This document shows positions 1-5,454 of a stretch of DNA of 5,617 nt, piece after piece (position 1 is the first letter of the stretch; each line of letters opens with the position of its first letter). The stretch comes from Candidatus Adiutrix sp. (GTDB lineage: Bacteria; Desulfobacterota; Desulfarculia; Adiutricales; Adiutricaceae). Position numbers and translations under genes: made by a program. The stretch covers positions 1 through 5,617 of the forward strand of contig JAITUX010000146.1 in NCBI GenBank assembly GCA_031286085.1, in the 5' to 3' direction. Under the pieces are notes generated by a model. That model searched no databases. It was given only the letters and a program-made list of their open reading frames with translations, and was not told the DNA's origin.

Positions 1-206
1 GCCACCAGGGCCGCCTGGCCGGGGACCAGTTCGGCCACCCGCAGTCTCCGGCGGCGGTCCTGGTAGGCGCGGGGGCTTAGGGCCAGAAGGTCGCCCGTGG
101 TCCGGCAGCCCTCCGCCTCCAGCCGGGCCAGGGTTTTGGGGCCCACGCCCTTTAGTTCGCCCAAAGGGGTGGCGAAGGCCGGGCAGGGAGGCCAGGGGAA
201 AAGCAT
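1..206 (-). CDS. recG: RecG ATP-dependent DNA helicase, N-terminal fragment (runs off the left edge)
   Basis: Starting with ATG at 206, this frame stays open to the window edge (68 codons). RecG is the monomeric double-strand DNA translocase that reverses stalled forks and processes Holliday junctions. The visible part reads MLFPWPPCPAFATPLGEL, then KGVGPKTLARLEAEG (about residues 19-33), then DLLALSPRAYQDRRR and VAELVPGQAALV. The order 'L-KGVGPK-LxxLG, DLLxxxPRxYxDRR, xELxPGQ' is the usual N-terminal signature of RecG ahead of the wedge domain. The helicase motifs lie outside the window. A GAGG at 212-215, five bases before the ATG, supports the start. The first 36 bp are an exact copy of the sequence just after the mreB stop, so this gene was probably once coupled directly to mreB and now has a new upstream region. 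Confidence 0.88.
   Translation of the reverse strand, partial: MLFPWPPCPAFATPLGELKGVGPKTLARLEAEGCRTTGDLLALSPRAYQDRRRRLRVAELVPGQAALV
171..206. repeat. 36-bp direct repeat, copy A (start of recG)
   Basis: This stretch is identical, in the same orientation, to 1604-1639. It covers the first 12 codons of recG, reading on the minus strand from ATGCTTTTCCCC to GGCCTTCGCC. Outside the exact match a shared AAGGG (164-168 and 1597-1601) suggests the homology once reached slightly further. The two copies bracket the fic segment. Confidence 0.95.
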
Positions 207-211
207 CAGAG

Positions 212-215
212 CCTC
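212..215 (-). promoter_or_regulatory. Ribosome binding site of recG
   Basis: On the minus strand GAGG lies five bases before the ATG at 206. It sits inside the segment next to fic and is absent at the duplicate start after mreB, where the only likely initiation route is coupling to the TGA-ATG stop/start. Confidence 0.5.
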
Positions 216-279
216 AAATGACCTTAATTAAATTGCTCTAACCATCATCAATGATCTTCGTCCGCATATTTCGTTTTCT

Positions 280-345
280 CGAACTAACGAGAACGCTTAG
301 TTCGAGAAAAGCGGTTTTCTCGAACTAAGCGTTCTCGTTAGTTCG
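280..345. repeat. Perfect 31-bp inverted repeat with 4-base loop, containing nested repeats
   Basis: Arms 280-310 and 315-345 are exact reverse complements around the loop GCGG. The motif TTTTCTCGAACTAA occurs at 274-287, inverted at 297-310 and direct again at 315-328; a fourth, truncated inverted copy (TTAGTTCG) is at 338-345. The left part can fold alone with 14-bp arms (274-287 with 297-310) around a nine-base spacer. The element begins 7 bp after the fic stop. Neither strand has a T-run after the stem, so it is not a classical terminator. An operator for a DNA-binding protein, a cruciform, an mRNA-stabilising 3' hairpin or a mobile-element remnant are all possible. Confidence 0.93.
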
Positions 346-352
346 CGCAGCA

Positions 353-1495
353 TCATGCTTCGTTACCCAGAAAAAGGTTGTAATACCGCTCAAAACAGTA
401 TACGCGACCGCGGGCCTGCCCCGTTATTTCCGTGACGACGCCAAGGCGCAGCAATTCCTTGATGAGCATATGCACAGTTGAACGGGATACCGCCAGCTCC
501 TTTTCCAGTTCGACCGCCTCGATAAACGGCCGGCGATACAGCACTCCAAGCGCTTCGCGGGCGGTGGCCGCCCGCTTGCCTAGAGTTTGAATCATCTGTT
601 CGGTTTCCGTTCGCAAATCCAAGATCTTGCGGAACACGTCACGCCCTTTGGCGGCGGTTTCCATCACGCCGGTCAGGAAAAAACGAATCCAGTGAATAAG
701 GTCATTACCGACACGGACCTGCATCAAGGCGTCGTAATAACTGGCGCGATTCCGCTCGAAATAGGCGGAAAGGTATAGGGAAGGCTTGGCCAGGAGCCTG
801 TGGTCGATAAGATAGAGCGGAATCAAAAGCCGCCCGATACGTCCATTGCCATCCAGAAACGGGTGGATGGTCTCAAACTGATAATGACTGATGGCGATAC
901 GGATTAAATGCGGCACTGTGACTTGCTCGTTGTGCCAGAACAGTTCCAGATCGCCCATTAACTCCGGCACGTGGTCCTGATGAGGAGGGACGAACGCGGC
1001 GTCGTTCAGGCTGCTGCCGCCAATCCAGTTCTGGCTGACGCGAAATTCGCCGGGTTGCTTTTTTTCGCCGCGCACGCCCCGCATTAAAATGGCGTGGGTT
1101 TCCTTAAGCAGGCGATTGGAAAGCGGCAAGGCGGCCAGTTTATCAATGGCGTAGTTAAGCGCGTTTATGTAGTTATGCACTTCGCGGCGGTCATCGCGTC
1201 TTTCAGGGCGGATAAATTCCTCGGAAAGCAAGACTTCGTCCAGGCCGGTCCGGGTTCCTTCAATGCGGTTGGAAGTCTGGGCTTCCTTGACGACATGCAT
1301 CTGGATGAAAAGATCGACATCAGGAACAATGAGGGAAAAGGCGTTCAGCTCGCCAAGCGCATGATTGGCGGATTCCAGCAACTGATGAATCCTGGCGTCT
1401 TTCCATGTCCAGTCGTGATTGACCGGCGTAGGTTCAAAACTTCGGTATTGGTAACGCTGCCGCCACTGGCCGGCCTTGAATTTCTCAAATTCCAT
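353..1495 (-). CDS. Fic family protein AMPylase (class II) with C-terminal winged helix
   Basis: This complete 380-residue protein is of the SoFic type. Fic enzymes usually move AMP from ATP to a Tyr, Ser or Thr hydroxyl of a target protein. The catalytic motif HPFLDGNGRIGR at 211-222 is intact, including the base His211 and the anion-binding GNGR. An N-terminal inhibitory motif S-x-x-x-E-G (Ser75, Glu79, Gly80) marks it as class II, where the helix glutamate of the same chain blocks ATP, so no separate antitoxin is needed. Residues 325-370 look like a winged helix (ELAVSRSTVHMLIKELLRLG), suggesting DNA binding or autoregulation. Length is normal for the group. The ATG at 1495 has a modest GGA six bases upstream. 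The gene lies between two copies of a 36-bp repeat, is lower in GC than its neighbours, and looks acquired. Its target cannot be told from sequence. Confidence 0.95.
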   Translation of the reverse strand: MEFEKFKAGQWRQRYQYRSFEPTPVNHDWTWKDARIHQLLESANHALGELNAFSLIVPDVDLFIQMHVVKEAQTSNRIEGTRTGLDEVLLSEEFIRPERRDDRREVHNYINALNYAIDKLAALPLSNRLLKETHAILMRGVRGEKKQPGEFRVSQNWIGGSSLNDAAFVPPHQDHVPELMGDLELFWHNEQVTVPHLIRIAISHYQFETIHPFLDGNGRIGRLLIPLYLIDHRLLAKPSLYLSAYFERNRASYYDALMQVRVGNDLIHWIRFFLTGVMETAAKGRDVFRKILDLRTETEQMIQTLGKRAATAREALGVLYRRPFIEAVELEKELAVSRSTVHMLIKELLRLGVVTEITGQARGRVYCFERYYNLFLGNEA

Positions 1496-1546
1496 CTTGA
1501 TTCCAGGGCGACGCCCGCTCCATCATCCCGCCAAATTCCGCTTCCG

Positions 1547-1639
1547 CTAAAATGAGGTTATGAAATTGACGTATCTTGTCGAGCCGGCGGGGTTATAAGG
1601 GTCGGCGAAGGCCGGGCAGGGAGGCCAGGGGAAAAGCAT
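1547..1639 (-). pseudogene. Duplicated recG start, a 30-codon remnant frame coupled to mreB
   Basis: Directly after the mreB stop (TGA-ATG) a frame opens with the same 12 codons as recG, MLFPWPPCPAFA, then changes to DPYNPAGSTRYVNFITSF and stops at TAG (1547-1549). The RecG motifs KGVGPK and PRxYxDRR are missing, so it is most simply the stump of the original recG start left by insertion of the fic segment. Because start and stop adjoin, it may still be translated by coupling. No function is proposed for the peptide. Confidence 0.6.
1604..1639. repeat. 36-bp direct repeat, copy B (just after mreB)
   Basis: Exact copy of 171-206 in the same orientation, spaced 1433 bp away. Here it follows the mreB stop with no gap, which is probably the ancestral place of the recG start. 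Confidence 0.95.
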
Positions 1640-2653
1640 TCAGTTGGAGAAGACGGACTTGTACTTCTGCATATTCTCCAGCACCTCGCCCAAACCGAGG
1701 ACCACGGACAGGAGGGGGTCGTCCGGGACGTGGACCTTAAGGCCCGTCTCCAGGGTCAGGAGCTGATCCAGGCCGGCCATGAGGCTGCCGCCGCCGGTGA
1801 GGTGCAGCCCGTCCCGGTTCAGGTCGGCGGCGAATTCCGGCGGGGCCTGGCTTATCAGCAGCCGGACCAGTTCGACAAAGGCCAGGGAGATTTCATCCAG
1901 GGCCCCGCTCAGGTCCCCGCGGGTGAGTTTCAAGGCCTTGGGAATGCCGGTGGCGACTTCCTTGCCCCGGCACTGGACGGCTTGTTCCTCGGACAGGGGC
2001 TTGGCCGAGCCTATGGTCATCTTGAGGTATTCGGCCATGTTGTCGCCCACGGCCAGGCTGAATTTTTGCTTTAGGTGCTGGACGATGGCCTCGGTGGCCT
2101 GGTCCCCGGCCAGGCGCCGGCTTTCGGAAAAGGCCGTCGCCCCCAGGGAGAGGATGACCCCCTCGGAAGTGCCGCCGCCCACGTCCAGGACCAGCCGGGC
2201 CACCGGCGCGGCGATGTCCAGGCCCAGGCCGATGGCCGCGGCCATGGGTTCGTCCACCAGGCGGATATCCTTGCCCCCGGCCTGCTCGGCGGCCTCGATT
2301 ATGGCCCGCTTTTCCAGTTGGGTGACCCCGATGGGCACCCCCACCACGATTTTGGGCCGGAAGAGGCGGCGGCTGGCGCCGGCCTGGGCCAGGAAATACC
2401 GGATCATTTCCTGGGCCACGGCGAAATCGCTGATCACCCCGCACCTCAAGGGGCGGATGACGTCCAGGCCCCTGGGCGTCCGGCCGAGATAGCTTTTGGC
2501 CTCCCGGCCCACGGCCAGGACCCGGCGGGTTTCAGTCTCCAGGGCCACCAGGGAGGGCTCGTTGAGCACTATGCCGCTGCCCCGGCGGTAGATGAGGGTG
2601 TTGGCCGTGCCCAAATCCATGGCCAACCCGCCGGTCAAAGAGAGAACCGTCAT
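1640..2653 (-). CDS. mreB: MreB/Mrl family rod-shape determining actin homologue
   Basis: This 337-residue protein has the actin ATPase fold of MreB, which forms membrane-bound filaments that guide lateral wall synthesis. Phosphate-1 is AMDLGTANTLIY (11-22), the catalytic region is VDEPMAAAIG (133-142, with Glu135), phosphate-2 is DVGGGTSEG (157-165), IGSA is at 214-217, and the adenosine motif is LTGGGSLMAGLD (285-296). LF at 97-98 aligns with the hydrophobic membrane loop known in Thermotoga MreB; an amphipathic N-terminal helix is not evident. Substitutions such as SEGVILS and a diverged C-terminus (QKYKSVFSN) suggest a paralogue rather than the main mreB. Neither mreC nor mreD follows. 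It lies 13 bp behind the GAF gene, evidently in the same operon, with GGGA seven bases before the ATG. The family is sure; whether it is the main MreB is not. Confidence 0.9.
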   Translation of the reverse strand: MTVLSLTGGLAMDLGTANTLIYRRGSGIVLNEPSLVALETETRRVLAVGREAKSYLGRTPRGLDVIRPLRCGVISDFAVAQEMIRYFLAQAGASRRLFRPKIVVGVPIGVTQLEKRAIIEAAEQAGGKDIRLVDEPMAAAIGLGLDIAAPVARLVLDVGGGTSEGVILSLGATAFSESRRLAGDQATEAIVQHLKQKFSLAVGDNMAEYLKMTIGSAKPLSEEQAVQCRGKEVATGIPKALKLTRGDLSGALDEISLAFVELVRLLISQAPPEFAADLNRDGLHLTGGGSLMAGLDQLLTLETGLKVHVPDDPLLSVVLGLGEVLENMQKYKSVFSN

Positions 2654-2666
2654 GGCTTGATCCCGT

Positions 2667-4169
2667 TCACCCTTCCTCGCTTTCAGCCAGGGCGGTCAAG
2701 GCGGCTTCCAGCAATTCCTCGGGACTGGTCCCGTCGCGGGGGTAGGCGGCCAGGGCCAGGAAGAGGCCCAGGCCGGCCCGGCCGGCGGCCCCGGGCAGGG
2801 GCCAGGCTTCCAGGCTTTTCTTGAATTGGAAGATGAAAGACTTGGCCTCGGCGGAGTCGGCGGCGGGGGTGGCCAGGGTGAAGACGCCGTAGGAGACGTG
2901 GCCCAGCCCCCAGTTGGGGCGCAAGCCCTCCCGCAGCCGGCCGGCGATGGCCTTCAAAATGTCGGCGGCGGTCTCCTGGCCGTGGCTGACGGCCAGGGCG
3001 CCCAGGCCCGAGGTGGCCAGCACATACAGGTCCGCCCCTTCGCCCTTGACGTCGGCCACCTGCATCATGTGGCGCAGGCCGTCCATGAAGGGCCCCCGGT
3101 AGGGCAGGCCGGTCTGGCCGTCCAATTGGTCCAAATCCAGGACCTTGGCTATGAGGCGGTCCATGTGCAGTTGGGCGGCCAGGCGGTCCACCACGCAGTC
3201 CAGGGCTTCCAAAAGGCTGTGATCCAGGGTTTCATCCTCGGTCCCGGCCAGGATAAGGGCGCCCCGGGGCTGGTCGTTGTATAGGATAGGCCAGCCGTAA
3301 AAGGACCTGAAGCCGCGCAACGGCTCGTTTTTCTGGAAGATAAAGGAATTCTGGCTGTCGGTTCTCAGGCGGTCTATGGTCAGGGGCTTGAGCTTGGTGT
3401 GCAGCCAGCCGGCCAGGCCGGAGGAGAGAAGGTAGCGGCCGGCTAGGTTGTCCGGGGCGTTGGCGCTGGCCGCGGCCAGGTAATAGTGCTTTTTGTCGCT
3501 GGCCTTGAGCACGGTCATGAAGGCCCAGGTCAGGCCGGCGAAGCCGCGGACCTGTTCCAGGGCCGCGGCCAGGCCCCCGCCTTCCTGGTCGGAGCGCGAC
3601 AGGCAGAATTCCAGGCCCTGCCACATGGCGCAGAGTTCCGAGACCGGCGATTCGGGCTGGCCGCCGGCGCCCGGGGCCTTCGAGGCCCCCTTCCCGGCCC
3701 CGCCGGCCTTCCGGGCGGCGGGCGCGCCGGTCAGGCGGCGCCAGAGACGGCCTATGCTTTGGCTGAACTGCATGAATAGTTTTGAACTCTTCTCCGTGAA
3801 GATATAGCGCTTCTTGGAATCAATGGCCAGCACCGCCGCTATTTCGGGCAGCGGCACGGCCATGAAAGACTTGATTTCCTCATCCCGGGTGTAGAACAGG
3901 AGCCGCTCCGACTCGAAGCTCACCTGGTCCACGTTGACCGTCCGGCCGGTCTTGTGGGCCCAGCCCAGGAGCCCGGCCCCCGGCTGGATGAGGGCGCCGG
4001 GGTCGATGTGAGAGGACAGGCTTTGAAAGGCCCTGAGCCGAAGCGGGCGGCCCGCCCTATCGGCCACGAACAGGACGACGCTGAAACCATCAAGGTTGTT
4101 GAGACACAACTCCAGGAGGCCTTGGAGTTCGGGGTCGGCGCCCGGGTCGCGTCGTCTTCTATTCGGTAT
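2667..4169 (-). CDS. GAF-GAF protein with degenerate GGDEF-like domain, probable AUA start
   Basis: Read from the AUA at 4169, this is a 500-residue soluble protein without signal peptide or membrane segment. The first GAF-like domain (about 12-140) contains GAGLLGWAHKTGRTVNVDQV (64-83). A Gly/Ala/Pro/Lys-rich linker spans about 148-175. The second GAF-like domain (about 178-335) contains SSGLAGWLHTKLKPLTIDRL (249-268). The C-terminal part (about 345-500) begins DQLDGQTGLPYRGPFMDGL, matching the D-x-LTGLPNRRxF entry of GGDEF domains, but the signature position reads VSYGVF (425-430) instead of GGDEF. It should therefore not make cyclic di-GMP and is more likely a sensor or binding module. No ATG, GTG or TTG fits the AGGAGG at 4178-4183; AUA, eight bases downstream and in frame, does. 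A longer in-frame start at 4367 would overlap prs and the terminator. It lies 13 bp before mreB and may link a signal to cell shape, though this is inference. Confidence 0.8.
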   Translation of the reverse strand: MPNRRRRDPGADPELQGLLELCLNNLDGFSVVLFVADRAGRPLRLRAFQSLSSHIDPGALIQPGAGLLGWAHKTGRTVNVDQVSFESERLLFYTRDEEIKSFMAVPLPEIAAVLAIDSKKRYIFTEKSSKLFMQFSQSIGRLWRRLTGAPAARKAGGAGKGASKAPGAGGQPESPVSELCAMWQGLEFCLSRSDQEGGGLAAALEQVRGFAGLTWAFMTVLKASDKKHYYLAAASANAPDNLAGRYLLSSGLAGWLHTKLKPLTIDRLRTDSQNSFIFQKNEPLRGFRSFYGWPILYNDQPRGALILAGTEDETLDHSLLEALDCVVDRLAAQLHMDRLIAKVLDLDQLDGQTGLPYRGPFMDGLRHMMQVADVKGEGADLYVLATSGLGALAVSHGQETAADILKAIAGRLREGLRPNWGLGHVSYGVFTLATPAADSAEAKSFIFQFKKSLEAWPLPGAAGRAGLGLFLALAAYPRDGTSPEELLEAALTALAESEEG

Positions 4170-4177
4170 GGCCGGGG

Positions 4178-4183
4178 CCTCCT
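4178..4183 (-). promoter_or_regulatory. Perfect Shine-Dalgarno AGGAGG of the GAF gene, deciding its start
   Basis: AGGAGG on the minus strand, with an eight-base spacer to the codon ATA at 4167-4169. No ATG, GTG or TTG stands in any frame at a usable distance. The site points to initiation on AUA, a codon allowed by the bacterial code but rarely used. Confidence 0.6.
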
Positions 4184-4211
4184 CTGGTTCGTGGCCTGTG
4201 TATATCCTGGG

Positions 4212-4241
4212 ATTATAGCATATTGTGCCCCCGCGGCCCAA
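4212..4241 (-). promoter_or_regulatory. Sigma70-type promoter for the GAF/mreB unit
   Basis: The minus strand has a perfect -10 box TATAAT (4212-4217), an 18-base spacer and a weak -35 match TTGGGC (4236-4241). It sits just after the prs terminator and 28 bases before the AGGAGG, the expected place for a promoter of the next transcription unit. The -35 is poor, so an activator may help. Confidence 0.55.
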
Positions 4242-4246
4242 GGGGT

Positions 4247-4297
4247 AAAAAAACGCCGCGCCGGCCCCTGGCGGCCCAGGAGGGGGCGGCGCGGCGT
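4247..4297 (-). terminator. Rho-independent terminator of prs
   Basis: On the minus strand an 11-bp GC-rich stem (4253-4263 with 4287-4297), extended by a further run of G-C pairs after a one-base bulge, is followed by seven T residues (4247-4253). It begins 14 bases after the prs stop and separates prs from the GAF gene. Confidence 0.88.
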
Positions 4298-4311
4298 CCG
4301 GACCGGCCCGG

Positions 4312-5259
4312 TCAGACGAACAGGGCGCTGACCGAATCGCGCTGGTTGATGCGGCGGATGGCTTCACCCAACAGGCGCCCCACGCTCATGACCTTTATTT
4401 TGGCCGAGCCCCGGGCCGCCTCCTTGATGGGTATGGTGTTGGTGACCACCATGGCGCTTAAGGGGGAGGCCTCGATGCGTTCCAGGGCCGGGCCGGAAAA
4501 AACCGGGTGGGTGGCGCAGGCCAGCACCTCCCGGGCGCCCAAATCCATGATGACCCTGGCGGCCTGGGTCAGGGTGCCGGCCGTGTCCACCATGTCGTCC
4601 ACCAGAACGGCCACCTTGTCCCGGACCTCGCCGACAATGTTCATGATTTTGGTCTCGTTGGGCGCGTCCCGCCTTTTATCGACTATGGCGATGGGCACGC
4701 CCAGCTTTTTGGCGAAGGAGCGGGTTCTCTCCACGCCCCCGGCGTCGGGGGAGACCAGGACCATGTCCCGGTCGCGGCCGAGCCGTTCCCTTAGATACTC
4801 CAGGAGCACCGGGGCCGCGTAGAGGTGGTCCACGGGGATGTTGAAGAAGCCCTGGATCTGGCCGGCGTGGAGGTCCATGCCCAGGAGGCGGTTGGCGCCG
4901 GCGGCGGTGAGGAGGTCGGCCACCAGCTTGGCGGAAATGGGCACCCTGGGGGCGGCCTTGCGGTCCTGCCGGGCGTAGCCGTAATAGGGCAAAACCGCGT
5001 TGATGCAGTTGGCCGAAGCCCGCTTCAAGGCGTCGATGATGAGCAGAAGTTCCATGAGGTGGTCATTGACGGGGCTGCAGGTGGACTGGATGACGTAGAT
5101 GTCGCGTCCCCGCATGTTTTCGCCCAGTTCGACCCATATTTCGCCGTCGGAAAAGCGGCGCAGATTGGTCGGGCTTAAGGGCTGGCCCAGGGTTTCGGCG
5201 ATTTCCTCGGCCAGGGCGGGGTTGGAACTGCCGCTGATCAGAATTATGTCGTTCTGCAT
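4312..5259 (-). CDS. prs: Ribose-phosphate pyrophosphokinase (PRPP synthetase)
   Basis: This cytosolic enzyme transfers pyrophosphate from ATP to ribose 5-phosphate, giving PRPP for purine, pyrimidine, histidine, tryptophan and NAD synthesis. The class I sequence is complete (315 residues from ATG at 5259; 317 if TTG at 5265 is used; positions here use the longer form). Visible motifs are [10 protein letters not shown] (38-47), the catalytic flexible loop [16 protein letters not shown] (98-113), the metal-binding [11 protein letters not shown] (131-141), [14 protein letters not shown] (172-185), and the PRPP loop [13 protein letters not shown] (220-232). Length and motifs are normal. ATG 5259 was preferred as the standard codon, but an AAGAG nine bases before TTG 5265 makes that start about as likely. 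The gene lies behind ispE and tRNA-Gln, a common arrangement, and ends at a strong terminator. Confidence 0.97.
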   Translation of the reverse strand: MQNDIILISGSSNPALAEEIAETLGQPLSPTNLRRFSDGEIWVELGENMRGRDIYVIQSTCSPVNDHLMELLLIIDALKRASANCINAVLPYYGYARQDRKAAPRVPISAKLVADLLTAAGANRLLGMDLHAGQIQGFFNIPVDHLYAAPVLLEYLRERLGRDRDMVLVSPDAGGVERTRSFAKKLGVPIAIVDKRRDAPNETKIMNIVGEVRDKVAVLVDDMVDTAGTLTQAARVIMDLGAREVLACATHPVFSGPALERIEASPLSAMVVTNTIPIKEAARGSAKIKVMSVGRLLGEAIRRINQRDSVSALFV

Positions 5260-5312
5260 ATCCAAAATTTACGACTCTTAATCAACAATCGGCGGCCGGC
5301 GCGGCCGGCTTC

Positions 5313-5373
5313 AAAAAGAGAGCCGACAAAAAGTCCAGCTCCGCTGGCTTTTTGTTTGCTTGAGGCTCTCTTT
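5313..5373 (-). terminator. Long hairpin terminator after tRNA-Gln
   Basis: On the minus strand, arms AAAGAGAGCC (5364-5373) and GGCTCTCTTT (5315-5324) are perfectly complementary. They enclose an inner hairpin in which CAAAAAG and CTTTTTG flank CCAGC-GGA-GCTGG. The outer stem ends in a run of T (5313-5317). The first arm base is also the final A of the tRNA CCA end. It probably ends the ispE/tRNA transcript, in part or fully, before prs. Confidence 0.75.
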
Positions 5374-5448
5374 GGCTGGGGCGGCAGGATTCGAACCTGC
5401 GAATGCTGGAGCCAAAACCCAGTGTCTTAACCACTTGACTACGCCCCA
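5373..5448 (-). tRNA. tRNA-Gln (anticodon TTG)
   Basis: A complete 76-base cloverleaf is present. The acceptor stem TGGGGCG (5442-5448) pairs with CGCCCCA (5377-5383). The anticodon stem CTGGG/TCCAG encloses loop TTTTGGC, giving anticodon TTG at 5413-5415, which reads CAA and, by wobble, CAG. The T arm is GCAGG-TTCGAAT-CCTGC. The discriminator is G (5376), as usual for glutamine tRNA, and CCA is encoded (5373-5375). It lies six bases after the ispE stop, so it is probably cut from a shared transcript. Confidence 0.98.
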
Positions 5449-5454
5449 GGATAA

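Larger units (their letters stand above)
207..1639. other. Candidate acquired segment carrying fic, bounded by the 36-bp repeat
   Basis: The segment separates the mreB/recG-start junction from the intact recG frame and is visibly lower in GC than the genes on both sides. It holds one gene (fic), its upstream region, one repeat copy and a large inverted repeat. No transposase, integrase or terminal inverted repeat at the edges is seen, so the mechanism is unknown. Insertion with duplication of the target is inferred from the repeat positions. A local rearrangement is possible too. Confidence 0.5.

Noticed and set aside
225..251. recG promoter TTGATG ... TAATTA on the minus strand
   Set aside because: The spacer is only 15 bases and the -10 match is weak; the AT-rich stretch alone is not enough.
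280..345. Classical Rho-independent terminator for fic
   Set aside because: The stem is strong, but no T-run follows it on either strand and the stem is not GC-rich.
1094..1555. Plus-strand open frame of 153 codons opposite the fic start
   Set aside because: It is antisense to the well-conserved N-terminus of Fic and shows no domain.
1555..1582. Minus-strand fic promoter TCGACA ... TAACCT
   Set aside because: The 16-base spacer is usable, but the -10 matches only three of six bases; too weak to annotate.
1566..1598. Plus-strand promoter TTGACG ... TTATAA
   Set aside because: The spacer is 21 bases, and it would drive only antisense transcription into mreB.
1496..1639. Separate antitoxin gene for Fic (class I type)
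   Set aside because: No small frame with the inhibitory motif is present; the motif lies inside the Fic protein itself.
1730..2824. Several long open frames on the plus strand, and one at 1893-2444 on the minus strand, over mreB and the GAF gene
   Set aside because: They are out-of-frame shadows of high-GC coding DNA, rich in Gly, Pro, Arg and Ala, with no recognisable domain.
4170..4367. Longer N-terminus for the GAF protein, starting at ATG 4367
   Set aside because: It would overlap the end of prs by 56 bases, read through the terminator and promoter, and add a low-complexity Pro/Gly/Ala stretch unlike a protein domain. The AGGAGG lies far downstream of it.
5291..5309. GC-rich palindromic stretch (GCCGGC units) before prs as an operator
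   Set aside because: Short GCCGGC palindromes are expected in such GC-rich DNA and there is no further support.
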